Shown: positions 5,447 to 12,352 of the stretch, piece by piece | Layout of the letters: every line of letters starts with the position of its first letter | Position numbering within the stretch: position 1 is the first letter of the stretch | Assembly: GCA_902766815.1 (NCBI GenBank) | Contig: CACXEZ010000017.1 | Location: 1 to 13,951, forward strand | Direction of reading: 5' to 3' | Source of the DNA: an uncultured Erysipelotrichaceae bacterium | Lineage (GTDB): Bacteria > Bacillota_I > Bacilli_A > RF39 > UBA660 | DNA: 13,951 bases | The notes under the pieces: model-generated | The model's database searches: none | Told to the model about the DNA's origin: nothing | Seen by the model: only the letters and a program-made list of their open reading frames with translations | Translations under genes and position numbers: made by a program

Positions 5447-7631
5447 TATCTAAATCATCACTAAAGAAATCATTGAAAAAATCATCACTCATTGTTCCCT
5501 GTTCATACAAAGAAGAATCCTTTTCATTATCCAATTCAGCATCGATAATCTTTTTATGATCCTCACGTGTCTCTGCTTTCTCTTGCTCTCTTCTCTCCTC
5601 TTCCTCCAATTCAGCAATTTTAGCATCAATTTTCTTAACCAAATCATCAACATTAAAAGATTCATTACTAGATGTTGGTCCCAATAAAGAATCCAAATTA
5701 TTAGGAATAGTATTACCACTATTAAATGGATTAGATGAATTGCTAGAAGAAGGTATTCCGCTAGCCATTCCTCCAAATAAATTAGAGCCACCAAAAGGAT
5801 TGCCACCGCCAAATGGATTGGAACCAGCAAATGGGTTGCTTCCACCAAACGGGCTACTACCTCCACCAAATGGATTAGCAGAAGATACGCCACCATTCAT
5901 CATACTTTCCATTTTTTCTTTCTTCTTTTCTTTTACAAATTCACGAATATCAAATAATTGAACCTCTTTCTTTTCACGTTCAGGATAGCCAGCTTTAGGA
6001 TATTCTTTACCCCAAGTTCCATTTTGAAGCAATTGATAATCGGGAGTAAACTTCGTTTTAAATGGCATCTGCCTCATACGAATATCAATTACTTCAAATA
6101 ATTTCATTCTCTGCAAATCGCTTACTGTAACAAGAGGAGTAGAAGAAGTCTTTTCTTTTTCCTTAGACTTTACCTCACCACACATTTTACTAATTTCTTC
6201 CAAAGCTTGCAATTCATTACTAATTAAGTATCTGATATTACAGTTACCCTTAATTGTTTCAGCATTCTCTTTTCCATAAACTTGGGTTAATTGTGCATAG
6301 TTCTGTATAATAAAAGTAAATCTAATATGTCTAGAACGAGCTGCCGTGACCATTGTTGTAACATCCTTAAGTGGAGGCATATTTGCAAACTCATCCAAAA
6401 TAAAATTAGTTCTAAAAGGTAAATGTCCTCCAGACTCTTGTGCCACATCAATTAGCGTTTCATAGCACTGTTTAATAAAAATAGTCGCTAAAGGATGCAA
6501 CGTTTTCTTCTCATCCTGTACAATCATAAATACAGCCGTCTTCTTTCTACCAATATCTTTCATATCAAAGTCACTATAAGACAACATTTCAGAAAGATTA
6601 TCACGAGAAGAAAACAATTTAACTTTTTGCTTAAATGTTGACAAGACACCACCTTTTGTTTCTTCCGGAGCATAAACTGTACCAGAAGCATTAACATAAG
6701 CAGGTCTAGAAGGATCCTTCATATTAAAATATTCTTTAATGTAATTATTATTTGGACCGCCAAATCTCTCTTCACCTAAATTGGACATTAAATTCATACT
6801 ATTTAAATTCACTTGTTCTTCTGTAGCATCTTCAAACAAGCCTAAAGCAAGTCCTGAAAAATAGTCAGCCCCAGATTTTTCCCAAAAAGGATCCCCAGTA
6901 TTTTTTTCATCATATAATATATTTAAAGCCAAATCATCTAAAAGTTCCACAGATTTATCCATATTACCTTCTTGATATAACTTATAAGGCAAATTCATAG
7001 GATTCCAAGCATTTCCTCTGTGAGGATCACGAAAGTTAAGTATAATAATATTATATCCTTTATCCCTTAGCATTTCCGAAGTCTTCTCATATAACTCACC
7101 TTTAGGATCTGTCATAACCATAGACTCTCCAGCCTTAGCTAAAATTCTTATCATAGGAAATGCCACTATTTGAGTTTTGCCTGAACCAGTAGAACCAACA
7201 ATCAAATTATGTGCTTCTCCATCATCAACCCACATTTTCTTACCATCACTAATAATTGGAATTCCCGCATGTTCAATTTTATCAGCACTAGGATCTACTT
7301 CAAATAAAGTAGCTTTCATTTCTTTATCTTTGCACCATCTAGAATACCCCTTATCTTTCTTCTGAGTAGTAACTCCAAATCCTTTTTCTCTATCAAAAAA
7401 ATAAGAACTAACCGAAAATAATACTCCGCCCAAAACTAATAAAAATAAAGTAAGAGTTGTTGGTAAATAACGAACACTAAACGCTTCAAACGGAACAATA
7501 CCATAAAAACTTCCTGTCGTTGCTAAAGAATGAGCATTTAAAACTCCTAAAGCACAAAAATACAACAACAAAAAGCAAAAACCAACAAAAATCTTAATAT
7601 CCTTAGCATCTGCTCTAAACTTAAATTTCAC
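5442..7631 (-). CDS. VirD4/TraG-type coupling ATPase with NPFGG-repeat tail
   Basis: Predicted 729 aa. Two N-terminal TM segments (about 13-35 and 57-77) are followed by a P-loop ATPase of the VirD4/TraG family: Walker A G-S-T-G-S-G-K-T (146-153), the D-P-K-G-E-L motif after it, Walker B N-F-I-L-D-E-F-A-N-M-P-P (409-420), and S-R-H-I-R-F-T-F-I-I-Q-N-Y-A-Q-L after that. Such proteins recruit substrates to type IV secretion channels at the inner membrane. Residues 586-621 are an NPFGG repeat tract and the last ~60 residues are acidic, E/K-rich and coiled-coil-like. The start is placed at GTG 7631: AGGGAGG lies 8 nt upstream, and the more upstream TTG/ATG codons fall in or beside the -10 box of the promoter at 7658-7686. 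No relaxase, VirB4 or channel genes are visible, so its partners are unknown. Confidence 0.8.
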   Translation of the reverse strand: MKFKFRADAKDIKIFVGFCFLLLYFCALGVLNAHSLATTGSFYGIVPFEAFSVRYLPTTLTLFLLVLGGVLFSVSSYFFDREKGFGVTTQKKDKGYSRWCKDKEMKATLFEVDPSADKIEHAGIPIISDGKKMWVDDGEAHNLIVGSTGSGKTQIVAFPMIRILAKAGESMVMTDPKGELYEKTSEMLRDKGYNIIILNFRDPHRGNAWNPMNLPYKLYQEGNMDKSVELLDDLALNILYDEKNTGDPFWEKSGADYFSGLALGLFEDATEEQVNLNSMNLMSNLGEERFGGPNNNYIKEYFNMKDPSRPAYVNASGTVYAPEETKGGVLSTFKQKVKLFSSRDNLSEMLSYSDFDMKDIGRKKTAVFMIVQDEKKTLHPLATIFIKQCYETLIDVAQESGGHLPFRTNFILDEFANMPPLKDVTTMVTAARSRHIRFTFIIQNYAQLTQVYGKENAETIKGNCNIRYLISNELQALEEISKMCGEVKSKEKEKTSSTPLVTVSDLQRMKLFEVIDIRMRQMPFKTKFTPDYQLLQNGTWGKEYPKAGYPEREKKEVQLFDIREFVKEKKKEKMESMMNGGVSSANPFGGGSSPFGGSNPFAGSNPFGGGNPFGGSNLFGGMASGIPSSSNSSNPFNSGNTIPNNLDSLLGPTSSNESFNVDDLVKKIDAKIAELEEEERREQEKAETREDHKKIIDAELDNEKDSSLYEQGTMSDDFFNDFFSDDLDK
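5769..5876 (-). repeat. In-gene tandem repeats encoding NPFGG units
   Basis: Within the coupling ATPase, codons for residues 586-621 encode about six degenerate N/S-P-F-G/A-G units (N-P-F-G-G-G, S-P-F-G-G, N-P-F-A-G, N-P-F-G-G-G, N-P-F-G-G, N-L-F-G-G). Unit DNA copies differ at third positions, so the repeat is under protein-level selection or old, rather than a fresh slippage product. Confidence 0.75.
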
Positions 7632-7657
7632 ACGGAATCCCTCCCTAAACATCATCA

Positions 7658-7686
7658 ATTATATCATAGAAAAATAAAACTAGCAA
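7658..7686 (-). promoter_or_regulatory. Sigma-A promoter of the coupling-ATPase gene
   Basis: On the minus strand TTGCTA (7681-7686), 17 bp, TATAAT (7658-7663, perfect -10). The predicted transcription start is near 7651, giving a short leader with AGGGAGG before GTG 7631. The box overlaps the in-frame TTG at 7658, ruling that codon out as the start. Confidence 0.7.
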
Positions 7687-7722
7687 CGAATTTTATACTA
7701 ATTTTATCAGAATAAACTATCA

Positions 7723-8595
7723 CTATTCCTTCGATCTAGGATGAGCAAAATCATATACTTTTCTAAGCTGCTCTGTAGTAACATGAGTATAAATACTAGT
7801 AGTATTAATAGAACTATGTCCAAGTAACTCTTTAACACTCATCAAATCTGCCCCGGCATTAAGTAAATCTGTAGCAAAAGTATGCCTTAAAGTATGGGGA
7901 GAAATATGATAATCAATCTGACACTTCCTAACAGCATCATCGATAATAACTCTCACATACCTACTAGACAATTGTCTCCCATTCTTATTTAAAAATAAAT
8001 AATCACTATTCTTACTATTTAATTCTAAATAGCCATCACGAAGATATAAATTCATCACATCTTCACAATAACTTCCATAAAATACTTGACGCATCTTTCT
8101 ACCTTTACCCATAATCCTAATATTATGATCATAACGATTAATATCCTTAATCCTAATATTAACAAGTTCACTTACCCTAACCCCAGTAGCATACAACATT
8201 TCTAAAATCAAAGCATTTCTTTGACCTAAAGAAGTAGTTTTATCAAAAACTAAAAACATCCTCTCTAGATCACTATCCCGAACATACTTAGGAAGACTCT
8301 GAGATCTTTTAGGATTTCTAACCTCTTTAAAATAATTATTCCAAACATAACCTTCTTCTTCTAAATAATGATAAAAACTGCGAATAGAACTAAGCTTCCT
8401 AGAAACAGAATTTCTACTAAAACCTCTTTTATATAAATATTCTAAATAACCATCTCTATCTTTCTCATTAAAATGAAGTAAATCATTCTTAAATTCATAT
8501 AACTCCAATAAATCTTTCTGATAACTAATAAGAGTATATTCAGAATGCTTCTTTATAATTTTTAAATACTTTAAAAATTCTTCTATCTCTTTCAT
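7723..8595 (-). CDS. xerD: XerD/XerC-family tyrosine recombinase
   Basis: Predicted 290 aa, the usual Xer length. Residues 1-85 form the SAM-like N-terminal core-binding domain. The catalytic domain shows the full set: Arg140 (A-T-G-V-R-V-S-E-L), Lys164 region (M-G-K-G-R-K), His234 and Arg237 (H-T-L-R-H), His260 (L-G-H-S-S-I) and nucleophile Tyr269 (Y-T-H-V). Xer enzymes resolve chromosome dimers at dif with a partner recombinase; XerC/XerD/CodV cannot be told apart here, so the symbol is tentative. Its ATG overlaps the TGA of the upstream gene (ATGA, 4 bp), implying translational coupling, with GAGGGGAAA as ribosome binding site. No clear terminator follows before the coupling-ATPase promoter. 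Confidence 0.85.
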   Translation of the reverse strand: MKEIEEFLKYLKIIKKHSEYTLISYQKDLLELYEFKNDLLHFNEKDRDGYLEYLYKRGFSRNSVSRKLSSIRSFYHYLEEEGYVWNNYFKEVRNPKRSQSLPKYVRDSDLERMFLVFDKTTSLGQRNALILEMLYATGVRVSELVNIRIKDINRYDHNIRIMGKGRKMRQVFYGSYCEDVMNLYLRDGYLELNSKNSDYLFLNKNGRQLSSRYVRVIIDDAVRKCQIDYHISPHTLRHTFATDLLNAGADLMSVKELLGHSSINTTSIYTHVTTEQLRKVYDFAHPRSKE

Positions 8596-9194
8596 TTTCC
8601 CCTCTTCTTACTAAACCTATTATCAAAATTAAACCTATTCATCTCCAAATAAGTATCCCTAATTTTTTTATAGCTTGGTTTGCCAGAATAATAATAAGCA
8701 TAAAATACTTTTTCCAAATCATCATAAGAAATAGATGTATTAATAACTACTTCAGGTATTTTTACAAATCTAACTAAAGAAGAAGCTATTTCTTTTTTAT
8801 GATTCCATAAATAGTCTTTATACTGTTCAATCAATATTCTAATATATGGATATAAGTAAATATTCTGTCTAGATACATCATCACCTAAAAAACAAGCATG
8901 ATCAAAAAAATCTTTCTCATCTGAAAATAAAACTTTTTCTACCCTTTTAGGTGCAAATCTTGTCTTATCCCGCTTAATTGCCAAAAAATCTCTTCGAGAT
9001 ACTAAAATAGCATTTGTGAAAGTAACACGATTCTGTGTATCATTAATATCATCTCCCATATCTTGAGCATCTTGAAAAGCAGTAGTAATAGCATCTAAAT
9101 AAACTAAATCTCCTCCCTCCACTAAATACTTATTACTAAAATAATCCGTTGTAATCGCCTCATCCATTACCAAAAATAAAAGATATTCCTGCAT
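8592..9194 (-). CDS. Unknown protein translationally coupled to the Xer recombinase
   Basis: Predicted 200 aa. I do not recognise the family. It is soluble, with no signal peptide or TM segment, has many acidic and aromatic residues, and ends in a basic tail (F-S-K-K-R-G-K). The first 25 residues look like a helical segment with V-M-D-E-A-I-T-T-D-Y-F. The start at ATG 9194 has GGTG six nt upstream; the ATG at 9215 lies inside the -10 box of the promoter and lacks an SD. It overlaps xerD by 4 bp, so both proteins are probably made together. It could act with the recombinase or merely share its operon; sequence alone does not say. Confidence 0.7.
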   Translation of the reverse strand: MQEYLLFLVMDEAITTDYFSNKYLVEGGDLVYLDAITTAFQDAQDMGDDINDTQNRVTFTNAILVSRRDFLAIKRDKTRFAPKRVEKVLFSDEKDFFDHACFLGDDVSRQNIYLYPYIRILIEQYKDYLWNHKKEIASSLVRFVKIPEVVINTSISYDDLEKVFYAYYYSGKPSYKKIRDTYLEMNRFNFDNRFSKKRGK

Positions 9195-9210
9195 CTTAAT
9201 CACCAATTCT

Positions 9211-9239
9211 ATCATAATACATATCTCAAAATATTACAA
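9211..9239 (-). promoter_or_regulatory. Sigma-A promoter of the unknown gene - xerD operon
   Basis: On the minus strand TTGTAA (9234-9239), 17 bp, TATGAT (9211-9216). The predicted start is near 9204, giving a very short leader with GGTG before ATG 9194. The -35 box abuts the T-run of the uvrA terminator. Confidence 0.6.
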
Positions 9240-9279
9240 GAAAAAAAGAACATAATTCTAGTACTACTTATTATGTTCT
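9239..9279 (-). terminator. Intrinsic terminator of uvrA
   Basis: On the minus strand a perfect 10-bp stem AGAACATAAT / ATTATGTTCT (9270-9279 with 9247-9256) is followed by a T7 run. The left arm is coding sequence for the last UvrA residues and the loop contains the TAG stop (9264-9266). Confidence 0.8.
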
Positions 9280-12086
9280 AATACATCTCTTAAAAATTCT
9301 CCCGTATACGATCCTTCAGTATTACTAACTTCTTCTGGAGTTCCATGAGCAACAATATTACCACCCATATCTCCACCTTCAGGACCCAAATCAATAATAT
9401 AATCTGCTACCTTAATCACATCTAAATTATGTTCAATTACTAAAACAGTGTCTCCATTATCTACAATTCTATTTAATATTTTTAATAATTTCTTAATATC
9501 ATGAGTATGTAATCCAGTAGTTGGTTCATCTAAAATAAATAAACTTTTACCAGTAGCTTTCTTTTGTAACTCTTTAGCAAGTTTCACACGAGCAGCCTCA
9601 CCACCAGATAATGTAGGTGCAGGCTGCCCTAACTGAATATAACCAAGTCCCACATCATGTAAAACCTGTAACTTATCTCTAACTTTCTTATGATTCTCAA
9701 AAAAAGTTAAAGCCTCATCCACACGCATATTCAAAACATCATATATACTTTTTCCCTTATATTTAATTTGCAAAGTTTCACGATTATATCTAGTACCGCC
9801 ACAAACTTCACAAGCAACATAAACATCAGGTAAAAAATGCATTTCAATTCTCTTAACACCATCTCCACAACATGCTTCACATCTTCCACCCTTAACATTA
9901 AAGGAAAACCTACCCTTGTCATATCCTCTTATTTTAGCTTCCTTTGTTTCTGCGAAAATATCTCTAATATCATCAAATACTCCTACATAAGTAGCAGGAT
10001 TACTTCTAGGAGTTCTACCAATAGGATTCTGAGTAATTTGAATAACTTTATCTACTTGATCAAGACCTTTAATCTCCTTATGTTTACCAGGTTTTACCTT
10101 AGAATGATACAAGGAAGAAGCCACAGCCTTATAAAGAATTTCATTAATCAAAGTAGACTTACCTGAACCCGATACTCCCGTAATACAAGTCATAGTTCCC
10201 AAAGGAATCTTCACATTAATATTCTTTAAATTATGTTCCTTTGCACCTTTAATCTCAATAAACTTCTTATTTCCCTTTCTACGTTTCTGTGGTATTTCAA
10301 TCTTATATTCACCAGTCAAATATTTACCAGTTAAACTCATTTCATTCTCCATAACCTCTTTTGGAGTCCCACATGCCATAACAAGACCACCATTATCACC
10401 CGCAAGTGGTCCAATATCCACCAAATAGTCAGCAGCAAGCATCGTATCTGTATCATGCTCTACAACAATCAAAGAGTTTCCCAAATCTCTCATTCTTAAC
10501 AATGAATCAATTAACTTTCTATTATCTCTCTGATGAAGACCAATACTAGGTTCATCCAACACATATAAAACTCCCGTCAATCTAGACCCAATCTGTGTAG
10601 CTAACCTAATTCGCTGACTTTCACCTCCAGATAATGTACCAGCAGTACGAGATAAAGTTAAATATTCTAACCCAACATTCATCAAAAAGTCTAACCTAGA
10701 GTTAATCTCTTTGACCAAAATATCAGAAATTTCTTTTTGCTCTTGCGTTAATTTCAAACTGTTCATAAACAAAGACAACTTTCGAATAGATAAGTTGGTA
10801 ACTTCAAAAATATTCTTATCATTAATAAGTACAGACAATACACTTGACTTTAACCTAGCTCCACCACAAGTAGGACAAGGAAGTTCCATCATAAATTTCT
10901 CAATCCATTCCCTAATCCAACCACTCTTTGTTTCAATATATCTTCTTTCTAAATTAGTAATAATTCCTTCGAAATAATCAGTAGAAGTTCTAGTATTGCC
11001 ATTTTTAGACTGATAATGAAAATCTAACTTATCCTTTGAACCATATAAAATAATATCGATCTCACTCTTAGATAAATCTTTAAAAGGCTTATTTAAATCG
11101 ATGCCATAATAATCTGCTAAAGTATTTAATTGAGTAGTAATAATATTATTCCCATCATCTACACTAATCGTCGTAATAGCCCCATCATTAATAGATTTAC
11201 TTTTATCAGGAATAACCAAATCAACATCAATCTTATATTGAATTCCAAGACCCTTACAATCAGGACAAGCCCCATAAGGAGCATTAAAAGAAAATATTCT
11301 AGGTTCCAGTTCTTCTAAAGAATAATCACAATAAGGGCAAGCAAAATTCTCACTAAAAAGAACCTCATCTCCACCAACAATATCAATAATAACTTTACCA
11401 TGGCTTAACTGAGTAGCTACCTCAATCGCCTCATACAATCTACTACGAATATTTTCTTTAATAATTAATCGATCAATAACAACATAAATATCATGTTTCT
11501 TATTCTTATCCAACTCTATTTCCTCTGACAAATCATAAATTTCGCCATCTACCTTAACACGAATATATCCATCTTTTCTCAAAAGTTCAAAAATATCCTT
11601 ATGAGTACCTTTTTCCCCTTTAGTAATCGGAGAAGATACCATAATTTTTGTTCCCACTTCATAAGACAAAATCTTATTTACCATTTCCTCAACGCTTTGA
11701 CTAGTAATAGGCACATGATGATGCGGACAATATGGAACTCCTATCCTAGAAAATAAAAGCCTTAAATAATCATAAATTTCAGTAACCGTACCAACCGTAC
11801 TTCTAGGATTATTATTAGTGGTCTTCTGATCAATACTAATACTAGGAGAAAGTCCCTCTATACTATCAACATCTACTTTCTCTGTATTTCCTAAAAATTG
11901 CCTAGCATAAGCAGAAAGAGATTCCACATATCTTCTTTGTCCCTCTGCATAAATGGTATCAAACGCTAAAGAACTTTTCCCTGATCCAGAAACTCCCGTA
12001 ATAACTACTAATTTATTTTTAGGAATCTCTATATCAATATTTTTTAAATTATTAACTCGTGCACCCTTCACAACAATCTTATCCAT
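9264..12086 (-). CDS. uvrA: UvrA, excinuclease ABC subunit A
   Basis: Predicted 940 aa, full UvrA length and intact. UvrA is the ATP-driven damage sensor of nucleotide excision repair; as a dimer it loads UvrB on the lesion. Both ABC modules are complete: Walker A G-V-S-G-S-G-K-S-S (31-39) and G-V-S-G-S-G-K-S-T (637-645), signatures L-S-G-G-E-S-Q-R (485-492) and L-S-G-G-E-A-A-R (826-833), Walker B L-Y-V-L-D-E-P-S (507-514) and L-F-I-L-D-E-P-T (849-856). Zinc modules are C-P-Y-C ... C-P-D-C (250-277) and C-E-A-C ... C-E-V-C (736-762). The ATG at 12086 has AGAGGTG just upstream, and a promoter is visible. No uvrB adjoins it here; in many Bacillota uvrB lies directly upstream, whereas here an opposed accessory gene does. 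Confidence 0.97.
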   Translation of the reverse strand: MDKIVVKGARVNNLKNIDIEIPKNKLVVITGVSGSGKSSLAFDTIYAEGQRRYVESLSAYARQFLGNTEKVDVDSIEGLSPSISIDQKTTNNNPRSTVGTVTEIYDYLRLLFSRIGVPYCPHHHVPITSQSVEEMVNKILSYEVGTKIMVSSPITKGEKGTHKDIFELLRKDGYIRVKVDGEIYDLSEEIELDKNKKHDIYVVIDRLIIKENIRSRLYEAIEVATQLSHGKVIIDIVGGDEVLFSENFACPYCDYSLEELEPRIFSFNAPYGACPDCKGLGIQYKIDVDLVIPDKSKSINDGAITTISVDDGNNIITTQLNTLADYYGIDLNKPFKDLSKSEIDIILYGSKDKLDFHYQSKNGNTRTSTDYFEGIITNLERRYIETKSGWIREWIEKFMMELPCPTCGGARLKSSVLSVLINDKNIFEVTNLSIRKLSLFMNSLKLTQEQKEISDILVKEINSRLDFLMNVGLEYLTLSRTAGTLSGGESQRIRLATQIGSRLTGVLYVLDEPSIGLHQRDNRKLIDSLLRMRDLGNSLIVVEHDTDTMLAADYLVDIGPLAGDNGGLVMACGTPKEVMENEMSLTGKYLTGEYKIEIPQKRRKGNKKFIEIKGAKEHNLKNINVKIPLGTMTCITGVSGSGKSTLINEILYKAVASSLYHSKVKPGKHKEIKGLDQVDKVIQITQNPIGRTPRSNPATYVGVFDDIRDIFAETKEAKIRGYDKGRFSFNVKGGRCEACCGDGVKRIEMHFLPDVYVACEVCGGTRYNRETLQIKYKGKSIYDVLNMRVDEALTFFENHKKVRDKLQVLHDVGLGYIQLGQPAPTLSGGEAARVKLAKELQKKATGKSLFILDEPTTGLHTHDIKKLLKILNRIVDNGDTVLVIEHNLDVIKVADYIIDLGPEGGDMGGNIVAHGTPEEVSNTEGSYTGEFLRDVLEHNK

Positions 12087-12112
12087 AATACACCTCTTCT
12101 TACTACCTATGT

Positions 12113-12142
12113 ATTATATCATACGGCAGACTTTGTCCGCAA
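12113..12142 (-). promoter_or_regulatory. Promoter of uvrA with a palindromic spacer
   Basis: On the minus strand TTGCGG (12137-12142), 18 bp, TATAAT (12113-12118, perfect -10), with a leader of about 20 nt before ATG 12086. An imperfect palindrome GCAGAC-TTT-GTCCGC (12126-12140; arms pair except one G-T) lies over the -35 and spacer and may be an operator. It does not match the Bacillota LexA box (GAAC-N4-GTTC). Confidence 0.55.
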
Positions 12143-12150
12143 CCTAACTA

Positions 12151-12171
12151 TTTAAATTTTCAAACAAAAAA
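12151..12171. repeat. Left copy of a flanking direct repeat
   Basis: This 21-bp stretch (TTTAAAT-T-TTCAAACA6) matches 13931-13951 at 18 of 21 positions without gaps and in the same orientation. The two copies bracket the structured leader and the 510-aa gene. Both are A/T-rich, so chance similarity cannot be excluded; the right copy runs into the window end. Confidence 0.35.
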
Positions 12172-12173
12172 AA

Positions 12174-12194
12174 GCAACCCTCCTTGAAATAGTT
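12174..12194 (+). repeat. Left arm of the long imperfect inverted repeat (P1)
   Basis: Pairs with 12331-12351 in reverse complement: 18 Watson-Crick pairs over 21 bases. It contains CCCTCCTT, an anti-Shine-Dalgarno-like sequence complementary to the AAGGGAGG before the 510-aa gene, and also the -35 box of the plus-strand promoter. Confidence 0.75.
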
Positions 12195-12211
12195 TGCCAA
12201 AACAGTATAAT
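12184..12211 (+). promoter_or_regulatory. Plus-strand promoter for the 510-aa gene
   Basis: TTGAAA (12184-12189), 16 bp, TATAAT (12206-12211, perfect -10). The -10 lies in the AACAGT-ATAATA-ACTGTT palindrome (12201-12218), so a repressor bound there would block it. The start would be near 12218, just before the first TCTAAG hairpin, giving a ~135-nt structured leader that lacks the left arm of P1. Confidence 0.5.
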
Positions 12212-12218
12212 AACTGTT
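12201..12218 (+). repeat. Palindrome AACAGT-ATAATA-ACTGTT over the -10 box
   Basis: A perfect 6-bp inverted repeat with a 6-base centre that contains most of TATAAT. It can be an operator at DNA level or a hairpin in RNA read through it. Confidence 0.65.
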
Positions 12219-12220
12219 AC

Positions 12221-12277
12221 GTGATCTAAGTCACAATCAAATATAAACGGTCTAAGCCGTACTGTAGTCTATGCTAC
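12221..12277 (+). repeat. Three iterated mini-hairpins with six-base loops TCTAAG / TCTAAG / TCTATG
   Basis: GTGA-TCTAAG-TCAC (12221-12234), ACGG-TCTAAG-CCGT (12247-12260) and GTAG-TCTATG-CTAC (12264-12277). Stems are all 4 bp and all perfect but differ completely in sequence, while the loops are kept (second versus third differ at one base). Different stems with the same loop is the sign of conserved structure and loop sequence, as in repeated protein-binding or RNA-pairing hairpins. On the minus strand the loops read CTTAGA, CTTAGA, CATAGA. Confidence 0.7.
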
Positions 12278-12294
12278 CAAAATATCGGAACCTC

Positions 12295-12306
12295 AGGAAT
12301 ATTCCT
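12295..12306. repeat. Palindrome AGGAATATTCCT
   Basis: A perfect 12-bp palindrome between the hairpin run and the ribosome binding site. In RNA it can form a short hairpin, or GGAA can pair with other GGAA/TTCC copies nearby (12287-12290), so alternative folds exist. Confidence 0.5.
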
Positions 12307-12330
12307 TTGCTCCATGTTTACAATATGCAT

Positions 12331-12351
12331 AACTACTCAAGGGAGGTTTGC
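12331..12351 (+). repeat. Right arm of P1, carrying the ribosome binding site
   Basis: Contains AAGGGAGG (12339-12346), the SD of the 510-aa gene, paired in P1 with 12179-12185. In any plus-strand RNA that includes both arms, the SD would be sequestered; a minus-strand RNA would cover it as antisense. Confidence 0.7.
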
Positions 12352-12352
12352 A

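Larger units (their letters stand above)
12166..12352 (-). ncRNA. Candidate structured small RNA (about 185 nt), antisense to the leader of the 510-aa gene
   Basis: On the minus strand a promoter (12359-12387) predicts a start near 12352. The RNA would begin with the 5' arm of a long closing stem P1 (12331-12351) and end with its 3' arm (12174-12194), followed at once by eight U (12166-12173), as in an intrinsic terminator. P1 has 18 Watson-Crick pairs, one mismatch, one bulged base and a small internal loop. Inside are an AGGAA/TTCCT palindrome (12295-12306) and hairpins at 12264-12277, 12247-12260, 12221-12234 and 12201-12218. Two plus-strand A-C mismatches become G-U pairs on the minus strand (in P1, and just outside the hairpin at 12221-12234), mildly favouring this strand. 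The alternative is a plus-strand leader or DNA-level repeats. Confidence 0.45.

Noticed and set aside
5489..5896. Leu/Ile-rich ORF in another frame inside the coupling ATPase tail
   Set aside because: It is the frame-shifted reading of the NPFGG repeat tract, with no ribosome binding site and repetitive composition explained by the repeat.
12126..12140. LexA/DinR box upstream of uvrA
   Set aside because: The palindrome is GCAGAC-N3-GTCCGC and does not match GAAC-N4-GTTC in half-site or spacing.
12221..12277. CRISPR-like or TIGR-like array
   Set aside because: There are only three short hairpins; spacing between them is unequal (12 and 3 bases) and there are no regular repeats and spacers. 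They are better read as structural RNA elements.
12314..12352. Thirteen-residue N-terminal extension of the 510-aa protein
   Set aside because: The upstream ATG has no SD, and AAGGGAGG lies 6 nt before the ATG at 12353, within the extension itself.
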